DNA from: G942493375 sp942493375
GTDB lineage: Bacteria; Armatimonadota; UBA5829
Length of the DNA: 64,000 nt
Reading direction: 5' to 3'
NCBI GenBank assembly: GCA_942493375.1
Contig: OW818698.1
Span: 5,084,001-5,148,000 of the forward strand
The notes beneath the pieces were generated by a model. That model was given only the letters and a program-made list of their open reading frames with translations. It did not search any database and was not told the DNA's origin. How positions within the stretch are numbered: position 1 is the stretch's first letter; each line of letters begins with the position of its first letter. Below, one piece after another: positions 50,900-59,466 of this stretch. The translations under genes were made by a program, and so were the position numbers.

Positions 50900-51048
50900 A
50901 CTAAGCAGGCCCAATAGAGGCTGATCATACACTGTTGATCGACTCAGATCAAATAAAAACCAAATAGTGATGAAACAGTGCAGGACTCAGTTTCAAATGC
51001 ACTAGCTATTCTCATCGCCCACTGATCATTTGATTAGGAGAAGAAGCC

Positions 51049-51681
51049 ATGCAGAACTTTAGTTCACCACATAACCAGCCGTCGCATTCTTTCCAGTCTG
51101 GGTTTGGTACAAATGCTGTCTATGAACGTCTGAAAAAATCTGTTTCTGCCTGGCACAGTCCTACGGCAGAGCATTCAATACGGGTTCGGATTCAAGCCAC
51201 ATACCTTGGAATGGCACTGGGTCTCACAGGAAAGGAACTGACTCTCCTTTCATATGGGGCTGAACTGCACGATATAGGTAAAATGCACATCCCCCTATGT
51301 GTCCTGGATAAGACAGCCACCCTTACTCTCTCTGACATTACCAGCATAGAATCTCACCCCACCTGGGGAGCTGAAATGGCATCTGCGGCATTTGCTGGGA
51401 ATTCGGATGTTATTGCCTGTATACTGCAGCACCACGAACGGGAAGATGGCTCAGGTTACCCAAATGGCTTGATGGGACGACAGATCAATCCCCTTGCAAA
51501 GATAATCGCAGTCGCCGATACGTATGCTGCCTTGAGAGAAGATAGACCATATGGCGAAAGAATGACTGATGCTGAAGCTCTAATGGTTCTTCTTGATGAC
51601 GACAGAGGCAGATTTGATCCGAGTGTTGTTCGAATGCTTGCGCATGTGGTGATGCATTCGAGAGTATCTGGTGGAGACTAA
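51049..51681 (+). CDS. HD-GYP domain phosphodiesterase
   Basis: HD-GYP proteins hydrolyse cyclic di-GMP or related dinucleotides. The 210-residue protein is a lone HD-GYP domain: HDIGKMHIPLCVLDKTA, HHEREDGSGYPNGLMG, and VADTYAALREDRPY. All the usual metal ligands seem present. TTAGGAGAAGAAGCC precedes the ATG. There is no sensor or receiver domain, so its input is unknown. It lies near a LuxR regulator and far from the chemotaxis genes of the left edge, both fitting a motile lifestyle. Confidence 0.92.
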   Translation: MQNFSSPHNQPSHSFQSGFGTNAVYERLKKSVSAWHSPTAEHSIRVRIQATYLGMALGLTGKELTLLSYGAELHDIGKMHIPLCVLDKTATLTLSDITSIESHPTWGAEMASAAFAGNSDVIACILQHHEREDGSGYPNGLMGRQINPLAKIIAVADTYAALREDRPYGERMTDAEALMVLLDDDRGRFDPSVVRMLAHVVMHSRVSGGD

Positions 51682-52004
51682 CTCTATTTATACTTGATTA
51701 GTGGTATAAATCTCTGCGTATATACTCTCAGCTGTTGGCTCTACTTCAGGCCAAAAGCGAAGCTTGTTGAATAAATCGGTCTGGAGTTTTTAGAAGGACA
51801 TTATCTATCGGTTAGCGTATCTTCACATGAATTACTTAGCCGGCACTATTTAGAAATAGCTTGATTTTTTACCTGCTTTGGGTAAAAGTAAAGCTTAGCC
51901 CGCATTATTTATGATTAACTCAGCTTTTGTCCATACTGCCGACCAAAAGCGAAGCTTGGTGAATAATGCGGGTTAGAGAATAAGGCTGACTGGGAGGAGA
52001 TACT
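51682..52004. repeat. cluster of three element copies
   Basis: Two degraded copies (51722-51776 and 51838-51894) and one full copy (51899-51972) fill the gap between the HD-GYP gene and the amidohydrolase gene, all in the same orientation. No gene is present. Confidence 0.75.
51899..51972 (+). mobile_element. 74-bp palindromic element with exact TTAG duplication
   Basis: Ends CCCGCATTATT and AATAATGCGGG, interior AACTCAGCTTTTGTCC and GACCAAAAGCGAAGCTTG. The flanks 51895-51898 and 51973-51976 are both TTAG. It directly follows an older copy that ends in AAGCT. Confidence 0.93.
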
Positions 52005-52838
52005 ATGACACCCGGTAGCGTTATCAATATCCACAGCCACATTCACACATTCACTGATGTTCCAGCCAGAATTAAAGAATGGGAAGCCTCAGGATGCACA
52101 CGATGGTGCGCACTGGCCGACTGCAAGTTCTGGCAACCCCCTTACAGTACATATCTTGGCAATGACGGCGTACTCAAGTGGATGGAAGAGTTTCCTGATA
52201 TAATTGTAGGCATGGGCTCTGTAGAGTTAGGCTTGTATATGGGAACTCCGGATGATATTGATCGGCTTAAAGACATGGGTTTCTCCGGCCTTAAATTCGA
52301 GATGCCTGCATATCCTTACGACCACGATTGCTACATGCCTTACTATGAAAGGGCTCAATCTCTTGACATGCCTATCCTGTTCCATACGGGTTTTGTGGCA
52401 CCTCTGCCAGAATCAGATATAATACACCAGCAATCCTCTGAACTAATGCGTCCCGGAACACTGGACCGGATCGCCAGGTCATTTCCTGATTTGAAGATCA
52501 TTGGTGCACATCTGGGACTTCCCTATGCCAAAGAAGCGCTGGCTTTGTTGAATTTTCCTAATGTATATTTCGATATATGCGGTGGCAGTGGTGCGAAGAA
52601 ACACCGGACACTGATTAAACAGGCCATGTCCCCGCTTCCTGATGCCGATATGAATGATCCCGACGAGAACCTTGCCATTTCTTATTTTTCCAAACTTGTG
52701 TTCGGGACTGACAATCCTCCTGTATCGATATGGTTGGAAGCTGCGGAAGAGATTATGGACTACTTGCATATACCTGATGGAATCAGGCAAGCGTTTTATT
52801 CTGAAAATGCCAAAAATATATTTGGATGGAATGATTGA
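52005..52838 (+). CDS. amidohydrolase 2 family metal-dependent hydrolase
   Basis: The 277-residue TIM-barrel protein has the metal-binding HxH in INIHSHIHTF, His in PILFHTGFV, His in IIGAHLGLPY and the late Asp in VFGTDNPP. Members hydrolyse or decarboxylate diverse small molecules; the substrate is not predictable. The ribosome site GGGAGGAGATACT is strong. It stands alone after the element cluster. Confidence 0.85.
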   Translation: MTPGSVINIHSHIHTFTDVPARIKEWEASGCTRWCALADCKFWQPPYSTYLGNDGVLKWMEEFPDIIVGMGSVELGLYMGTPDDIDRLKDMGFSGLKFEMPAYPYDHDCYMPYYERAQSLDMPILFHTGFVAPLPESDIIHQQSSELMRPGTLDRIARSFPDLKIIGAHLGLPYAKEALALLNFPNVYFDICGGSGAKKHRTLIKQAMSPLPDADMNDPDENLAISYFSKLVFGTDNPPVSIWLEAAEEIMDYLHIPDGIRQAFYSENAKNIFGWND

Positions 52839-53430
52839 ACCGATACCTGCAATATGAACCATTGAAGCTGATGAGCTTGTGTTATTGTAAACGTATGTAT
52901 GCGTACGGTTAACAGGAATTGATACAGCATTGCATCCGCAATAAGTAACAATACCATTATGAAAATATGGCGTAATTCATGAATATGTGTAGCTTAATCA
53001 ACAATAGTGAAAATATAGTGTGTGCAAGATAAGGTGATACATATATATAAGTGTCCATCACCCCTATTACCTAGTAAATCAGGCGGACTTAATTGGTATT
53101 TCGTGTAATATCATTAGTAACGAAATATGTTGACATCTTAGATATTATGGGATACCATAACTGACAAGGCTTTCAACATGCATCATACTTATTTTTGCAG
53201 TCCTGAATAAAAAATATATTTCGCTGTCTGAAAATGGAAGTTGCAACTGCATTAAATCCATCCTACATGCGAAGTTAATGCAATAAGTATGCGGTTACCA
53301 GACCAATACCTTATAGTAAGTCTATACGTGGAGTAAGCTTTCTAGGTCATTTAGGTTAGGTTGTGAAAAGTTGCAAGCTCATAGTAATGTGTGTATTCCA
53401 CCCAACGTTGTGCTATATCGGGAGACTGTT
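52839..53430. other. 592-bp AT-rich intergenic region
   Basis: No gene, repeat or clear promoter is seen. It presumably contains the promoter of the large metalloprotease gene. Confidence 0.4.
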
Positions 53431-56400
53431 GTGAAAAATCGGAATATGTTTGGCTTTATTTTGCTGTGTGCGTTTCTGGTGACTGTGACATGGGTTGCAG
53501 CTCAAGCTGCTCTTATTAAGAACATGCCCCAGCGCATTGTCCAACCTAATGGGTATACATTGAACTGCTTTGCCAGTGGAGATGAATACTACCATTGGTT
53601 GCATGACAAAAAGGGTTATGTGATTGTCCAGGATCCCAAAACCTCCTATTACACGTACGGCATTATAGTAGATGGGGATGTGGTTCCCAGTGAATACGTT
53701 GTGGGAGAAGCCAACCCGGCTACCCTGGGCCTTGCTAAGAATATAAGGCCTGATACAGCCGCAATGAATAAACGGATTGAACGTATAACCAAAGCTCGCA
53801 TGCATTTTGCAGGATTTGAGAAGAATGCCCTTCAGGCTAAGAGTAAACCTCAGAAAGCCCCGCAGACTGGCACTTTGAATAATGTTGTTGTATTCATTAG
53901 ATTCAAAGGTGATTCTGAGTTTTCAGGAACTAATTCACAATACTCTAATTACGATGCAGTATTTAATACTGGCACACAATCGTTGAAATCATATTATAAG
54001 GAAGTCTCCTATAACAAACTGGATATTACCACCGGTTTGTATCCAACAGCACCTTCCGGTCAGACGACGATCGTTTCGTATCAGGATGCCACCTATACCC
54101 GTGATCAACTGATGCCTTATTCTTCGGAAAACACCACTGGTTATACCGATGATAATCAAGGATACGACCGTTTGTTCACTGTGCTCACCGGAGCAGTCAA
54201 ATACCTTAACGATAACAATCAAATCCCGTCAGATATTAATATAGATGGGGATAATGATGGTTACGTCGATAATATTTGTTTCTTTGCCAAAGGCGACTCC
54301 AGCAGCGTGTGGGCTGATGTACTATGGCCTCATATGTGGGATTTGTCACCAACTGGTGCGAAGCTTAACAATAAGTATGTAGGAACTTACAATTTACAGT
54401 TCCAGAGCTGGATGGAAGTTGAAGTACTGTGTCATGAGATGTTCCATTCCCTTGGAGCTCCTGACCTCTACCATTACCAGTATGTCAGTAGATGGTCGGC
54501 TCCTGTCAGTGAATGGGACTTGATGGAATCGGGTTCAGGCCACATGGGCGCCTACATGAAGTACAGATACGTAGGATGGATTGATACCATTCCGGAGATA
54601 ACAGAATCCGGGACATATACACTAAACTCCCTTGCATCTGAAACTAACAACTGTTACAAGATCAAATCACCTACTACACCTGATGAATACTTCATGGTGG
54701 AATACAGGCAAAAGACTGGCACATTTGAATCTTATTTGCCTGGTAGTGGTTTGCTGGTATATAGAATAAACACCACACGTGATGGGGAAGGTAATGCACA
54801 GGCTATTCTGCAGGGGTCGAGTAGTGATATACCCGATGAAGTATACATATACCGGCCAGGTGGAACACGCAGGACTAATGGAACACCTACAGAGGCTAAC
54901 TATGGTATAGGGACTACAGCAGGGAAAACATCGATATCTAATTCCACCTCACCATCATGTTTCTTATCTCTTGGTGGTCAGGGCGGAATTAATATTGTAA
55001 ATATCGGCACTCCTGGTGCTACTATATCATTTGATGTCTTATTTGATGTGGCAACCCCTACGATTACCCCGGTTGGGGGCGTATATGCTGCACCTACGAC
55101 AATAACAATAGCTTGTACTACATCCGGAGCTGCGATTCATTACACTCTCGATGGCAGTGTCCCCACTATTGATGATCCACTCTATTCAGTACCGATTAGT
55201 GTTGATCATAGTATGGTAGTTAGCGCAAGAGCATTTAGATCGGATTTGAAACCGAGTGGGGTTGATACTGAGCAGTATACCATCGGTGTCGGCGATGAAA
55301 TTACGACTGGTGCTGGTTCCGGAGTATGGGATTATCCTCTACGGACATCCTATTCCACAGCCAGGACTGAGAGTATATATACACAGGCTGAACTAGGATC
55401 TTCCGGAGTTATTAAATCATTAGCGCTGGATGTTAATACTCGCCCTGGTCAGTCACTTTCTGATTTTACCATCAGAATCAAACCTACGACTTCATCATCT
55501 TTTGCTGCTGCTAACTGGGGAGATGCAACTGGCTGGACTACAGTTTACAGTGCGACGAGGACTATTGCATCAACAGGATGGAATACATTCATTCTGGATA
55601 CTCCTTATGAGTATGATGGTATGTCCAACTTGATGGTTGACATGTCATTCAAAAATGACAGCCATAGTAGAGCGGGACTTTGTAACTACACACTCACTGA
55701 TGCTAACCGTACACTGGTATACAGTACCAATACGAATCAGGGAGATCCTAAATCATGGATTGGCACTACACCTCAACCTGCGCTCAGTACCAATGTTGCA
55801 AACTTGAAGCTTATCAAAGTGCAGGATATAGTTGCTCCAGTGGTGACAATCACAGCACCAAGCAGTGAGCCTAAGTATTCAACAGATCAGTCTACCGTCA
55901 ACATTGCTGGTACAGCTTCTGATCAAACTGGATTGACTGGAGTTTACTGGGTTAATGAGACCACAGGTGCTCATGGTAAATGCACACAGTATCCCGATTG
56001 GGAAAACTGGAAAATTGACGGTGCTGTATTAATTGAAGGTATGAACCAGATACAGATCACCGCTACAGATACGGAAGGAAACTCCGGATCAGATACTATA
56101 AATATTGCTTACTCCAAGCCTACAAAGCTTACTGTATTAATAGACCGTGCTGAAGGTCAGTTGAACCCTACAGGTTTAACTCCAATAAGGTTTACTGCTA
56201 CATTCAACGCAAATGTAAGTGACTTCCAATCCAGTGATGTCACATTGACAGGGGTATCCGGAACATATTCAAGTGTATCCGGATCCGGTAAAGTATATAC
56301 CATAACAGTAGCAGGAATGACTACATCCGGTGATGTCATAGTAAACATCCCTGCAAATGCTGCTCATGATTCTACGGGTAAAGGCAACGCAGCTTCATAC

Positions 56401-58881
56401 AACCTGGAAAATACTATATATTACGACAAGTCAAAAGTCACTGTAGACATATCTGAAGTACCTGGTCAACCCAATCCAATGACTACATCACCGGTGAACT
56501 TCACGGTTGCTTTCAGCAAGGCAGTTGTGGACTTTGACTCCGCTGATGTAGCGGTTACATCGACTTCTGGAGAGGAACTGACTACAACCGTTTCCGGTAG
56601 TGGTGATACGTATAATGTTGCTATCTCCGGAATGACTAAGTCAACTTTGATAACTGCTTCCATACCTGCAGGGGTAACACACGATTCAGCAGGCAACGCC
56701 AATATGGAATCAACTACGACGGATAATGAAGTGTTATTCAGTGATGGCGTTGGTCCAATAGTTACTATAAATCAGGCAGAATCACAAGCCGACCCAACTC
56801 TCTCCGAACCGATCAACTTTACCATAGAGTTGGATGAACCAGTTACCAATTTCTCAGCATCCAGTATCGATGTCAGTAGTAGTGCGGGAGATACTCTTAC
56901 TATAACTCTCACCGGATCTGGCAGTGAGTATAATGCAGCTGTATCAGGAATGACAAGACAGAGCACGATAACAGCTGAGGTCATCGCTGGCGCTGTTCAG
57001 GATGTCGCAGGGAATACAAGCCTGGCTTCTACCAGCACTGATAACCAGGTTACATTTGATAATGCATCTCCGGCAGTCACATTGAATCAGGCCGCGGGAC
57101 AATCTGATCCTACATTGAACTCTCCTATCAACTTCACCGCAATATTCAGTGAATCGGTTACAGGATTCGAGAATAGTGATGTAGTTATCAGCGGTACGTC
57201 CGGTGCCGATGCTGCGGTAGTCACGGGTAGTGGCGATACATACAACATTGCTGTGAGCGGTATGAAGTTCACAGGTGATGTTAATGTTACAATACCAGCG
57301 AATGCTGCTTTTGATGCAGCTGGCAATGTAACACTGCATTCAACCAGCACCGACAACAAGGTCATATATAGTGATGGCAAGCCGTTGACAGTTACTGTGA
57401 ATCAAGCTGCTGCACAACGTGATCCAATAGGTGCCGGACCGATACTGTTTACCGTTGTTTTCAGTAAACCGGTAAGTGACTTTATTGCAGACGATGTCAG
57501 TGTTGTTTCGACAACAGGAGGCACTATAACTAAAACAATTACCGGCTCAGACACTACTTATACAGTGTCAGTGGCAGGTATGACTAGTCCCGGAAAGCTT
57601 ACAGCTACAATTTCTGCTGGAGTTGCGCACGATGCTGCTGGAATAGCCAGTGCAGCATCCACAAGCACCGACAATACGGTCGACTTTAACAATGTTCGGC
57701 CAACAGTGATAATAAACCAGGCGGAAACTCAGAAAGATCCTACGAATGCGCAGTTGCTTCACTATACAGCTGTATTCTCAACCGAGGTAACCGGATTCGA
57801 TGCAATCGATGTTACGGTTGCAGGAACTGCCGGAGCTACCACAGCAACTATTACCAGTAAGGGAGACGGCAAGACTTACGATGTTGCAGTGAGTGGAATG
57901 ACGAAGAGCGGAACCGTGCTGGCATCAGTTAAGGATGGCACAGTCGAAGATGTCGCCAGCAATACCAATACTGAGTCCACAAGCACGGACAACACTATTC
58001 TTTATGATATAACACCTCCGGTAGTTAAGGTCATTGTGCCGACGGATGCTGATACATATGTGAGAAATAGTACCGAGTTGAATCTGTCCGGAACCGCTGA
58101 GGATGAATCTGGTGTAATAAGCAAAGTAACATGGTCTTGTTATCCTGATTCAAAATCCGGAGATGGTGTCGGAACGACGGACTGGACCATTGAAGGAATA
58201 GTCCTGAATCCTAATGTTGAGAATACCATTCAGGTGCATGTCACTGACGGAGCTGGTAATGTTGGAGAAGCATCAGCAAAAGTTACTTGCACACTGACTT
58301 CCCCAACAGACATTTGGAAGGGTATCATGATGGTATCTCTTCCTGTTATACCGGATTACACCGATCCAAAACTCGTTGTAGGCTTCAAAGATAATCTGTG
58401 GACGAGTTTTGAGGTCGCAACTAACAGATGGGCATTGTATCCATCTACCAAGACCTTCTTTAATCCAAGGTCTACAGCTCCTGGCAGAGGTTTCTGGGCA
58501 AGTTTCCCGACTGAATACGAGCACAATGTTCTGGGTTGCGTGCCAGCACAGCAAACTGATGCTATAATTAAGTTGGTGGCCGGTTGGAACCTGATTGGTC
58601 AACCGTTTATTTCACCTGTCACCTGGAGCTTAGAGAAGATTCAGGTGCAAATCGGAAATGACGTTCATTCGCTCAAAGATGCTAAGTTCCTTGGGTGGCT
58701 ATCCGATTATGCATGGGGATGGAAGCAAAATGCCGATGATCCCTATACTGGTGAATATCAACTGGTTTACGACAGCACGCTGGTTACGGGTAATGAGGGT
58801 GTTCTTTTACCTTGGAGAGCATATTGGATTAGAGCTAATGTAGCTTGTGATCTGATTCTACCGCATCCCGAGGCTCAGTAA
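53431..58881 (+). CDS. giant exported M6-family metalloprotease with tandem Ig-like repeats
   Basis: The 1816-residue protein has a signal peptide, a propeptide-like region, and an M6 (immune inhibitor A-like) peptidase domain at about 120-545 with zinc site CHEMFHSLGAPDLYHY near residue 334. It continues with a chitobiase C-terminal-like domain (about 550-620; AIHYTLDGSVPTIDDPLY), a CBM-like beta domain (627-797), an Ig domain, six repeats of about 105 residues (about 895-1527) with the pattern NQAxxQxDPT...INFTxxFSxxVxxF...GMTxxxxxxxxIPAGxxxD, another Ig domain, and a C-terminal module with VAGWNLIGQPF. GTG 53431 with GGAG upstream is chosen. It is a surface or secreted protease. Confidence 0.88.
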   Translation: MKNRNMFGFILLCAFLVTVTWVAAQAALIKNMPQRIVQPNGYTLNCFASGDEYYHWLHDKKGYVIVQDPKTSYYTYGIIVDGDVVPSEYVVGEANPATLGLAKNIRPDTAAMNKRIERITKARMHFAGFEKNALQAKSKPQKAPQTGTLNNVVVFIRFKGDSEFSGTNSQYSNYDAVFNTGTQSLKSYYKEVSYNKLDITTGLYPTAPSGQTTIVSYQDATYTRDQLMPYSSENTTGYTDDNQGYDRLFTVLTGAVKYLNDNNQIPSDINIDGDNDGYVDNICFFAKGDSSSVWADVLWPHMWDLSPTGAKLNNKYVGTYNLQFQSWMEVEVLCHEMFHSLGAPDLYHYQYVSRWSAPVSEWDLMESGSGHMGAYMKYRYVGWIDTIPEITESGTYTLNSLASETNNCYKIKSPTTPDEYFMVEYRQKTGTFESYLPGSGLLVYRINTTRDGEGNAQAILQGSSSDIPDEVYIYRPGGTRRTNGTPTEANYGIGTTAGKTSISNSTSPSCFLSLGGQGGINIVNIGTPGATISFDVLFDVATPTITPVGGVYAAPTTITIACTTSGAAIHYTLDGSVPTIDDPLYSVPISVDHSMVVSARAFRSDLKPSGVDTEQYTIGVGDEITTGAGSGVWDYPLRTSYSTARTESIYTQAELGSSGVIKSLALDVNTRPGQSLSDFTIRIKPTTSSSFAAANWGDATGWTTVYSATRTIASTGWNTFILDTPYEYDGMSNLMVDMSFKNDSHSRAGLCNYTLTDANRTLVYSTNTNQGDPKSWIGTTPQPALSTNVANLKLIKVQDIVAPVVTITAPSSEPKYSTDQSTVNIAGTASDQTGLTGVYWVNETTGAHGKCTQYPDWENWKIDGAVLIEGMNQIQITATDTEGNSGSDTINIAYSKPTKLTVLIDRAEGQLNPTGLTPIRFTATFNANVSDFQSSDVTLTGVSGTYSSVSGSGKVYTITVAGMTTSGDVIVNIPANAAHDSTGKGNAASYNLENTIYYDKSKVTVDISEVPGQPNPMTTSPVNFTVAFSKAVVDFDSADVAVTSTSGEELTTTVSGSGDTYNVAISGMTKSTLITASIPAGVTHDSAGNANMESTTTDNEVLFSDGVGPIVTINQAESQADPTLSEPINFTIELDEPVTNFSASSIDVSSSAGDTLTITLTGSGSEYNAAVSGMTRQSTITAEVIAGAVQDVAGNTSLASTSTDNQVTFDNASPAVTLNQAAGQSDPTLNSPINFTAIFSESVTGFENSDVVISGTSGADAAVVTGSGDTYNIAVSGMKFTGDVNVTIPANAAFDAAGNVTLHSTSTDNKVIYSDGKPLTVTVNQAAAQRDPIGAGPILFTVVFSKPVSDFIADDVSVVSTTGGTITKTITGSDTTYTVSVAGMTSPGKLTATISAGVAHDAAGIASAASTSTDNTVDFNNVRPTVIINQAETQKDPTNAQLLHYTAVFSTEVTGFDAIDVTVAGTAGATTATITSKGDGKTYDVAVSGMTKSGTVLASVKDGTVEDVASNTNTESTSTDNTILYDITPPVVKVIVPTDADTYVRNSTELNLSGTAEDESGVISKVTWSCYPDSKSGDGVGTTDWTIEGIVLNPNVENTIQVHVTDGAGNVGEASAKVTCTLTSPTDIWKGIMMVSLPVIPDYTDPKLVVGFKDNLWTSFEVATNRWALYPSTKTFFNPRSTAPGRGFWASFPTEYEHNVLGCVPAQQTDAIIKLVAGWNLIGQPFISPVTWSLEKIQVQIGNDVHSLKDAKFLGWLSDYAWGWKQNADDPYTGEYQLVYDSTLVTGNEGVLLPWRAYWIRANVACDLILPHPEAQ

Positions 58882-58918
58882 ATCATAATAAAACGTGAAC
58901 ACCTGAATGGAGGACAGT

Positions 58919-59338
58919 ATGAAAATAGATAAGTGCTTGATTATGGTAGTATGTGTAATTGCACTGCTAGGGTTTGTTGTTGGTTGCGGAGGCGGTAGTG
59001 ACAATGGGAACATCACAATCACTAAGACCGAGGTAACGGCGCCTTCAACTTTTCTTGGTGGCCCTGTTACTGTTAGAGTTGAGGCTACCGCTGAAGGTGG
59101 AATATCCAACGTCAAAGTTGATGTGACCGATGCGGTCTCAAAAGTAGTGCAATCAGCAACACTGTCCTACCTTGGTGTGAGATATGCTGGTTCTGTTACT
59201 ATACCGAGTAATTCGACCGCTAATGAGCGTATGTATGATGTGCTTGTTACGGTAACAGACAATGGAGGGCACACAAGTACCTCTACTGCTACTTTCGGTA
59301 TACCAGCACCGACCGCCCCTCCACCCGGTCCATTCTAA
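58919..59338 (+). CDS. small lipoprotein with Ig-like domain
   Basis: The 139-residue protein has a lipoprotein signal (IALLGFVVGCGGG) and a single beta-sandwich domain (VTAPSTFLGGPVTVRVEATA, VLVTVTDNGGHTSTSTATFG) with a Pro-rich end. GGAGGACAGT precedes the ATG at 58919. It lies 37 bases after the metalloprotease stop and may be cotranscribed with it. Function unknown. Confidence 0.72.
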   Translation: MKIDKCLIMVVCVIALLGFVVGCGGGSDNGNITITKTEVTAPSTFLGGPVTVRVEATAEGGISNVKVDVTDAVSKVVQSATLSYLGVRYAGSVTIPSNSTANERMYDVLVTVTDNGGHTSTSTATFGIPAPTAPPPGPF

Positions 59339-59368
59339 ATCTATATGTATGGGATAAATAGTTAATTA

Positions 59369-59403
59369 AGATGCCTGTGTGTTAATTCGCACAGGCATCT
59401 TTG
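59369..59403 (+). terminator. intrinsic terminator after the lipoprotein gene
   Basis: An 11-bp stem AGATGCCTGTG/CACAGGCATCT with a 10-base loop is followed by TTTG. It separates the protease-lipoprotein unit from the DUF4838 gene. Confidence 0.75.
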
Positions 59404-59466
59404 CATGCGGCAGGATATTCTGTTAAAGTTACGTCTATGATTTCTATGAATGTGAGGTAATAGATT

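Larger units (their letters stand above)
50550..51048. other. 499-bp intergenic region
   Basis: It contains the hairpin at 50659-50682, a short element remnant at 50868-50899 and, on the minus strand at about 50770-50870, an open frame reading SVWTAIVGIFITGYLLIIPN without a start codon. That stretch looks like the membrane anchor of the collagen-like protein at 5651-6001 and may be a gene remnant. Confidence 0.4.

Noticed and set aside
56110..58020. Regularly spaced DNA repeats
   Set aside because: These are coding repeats of the Ig-like domains, with variable spacing near 315 bp, not a CRISPR array.
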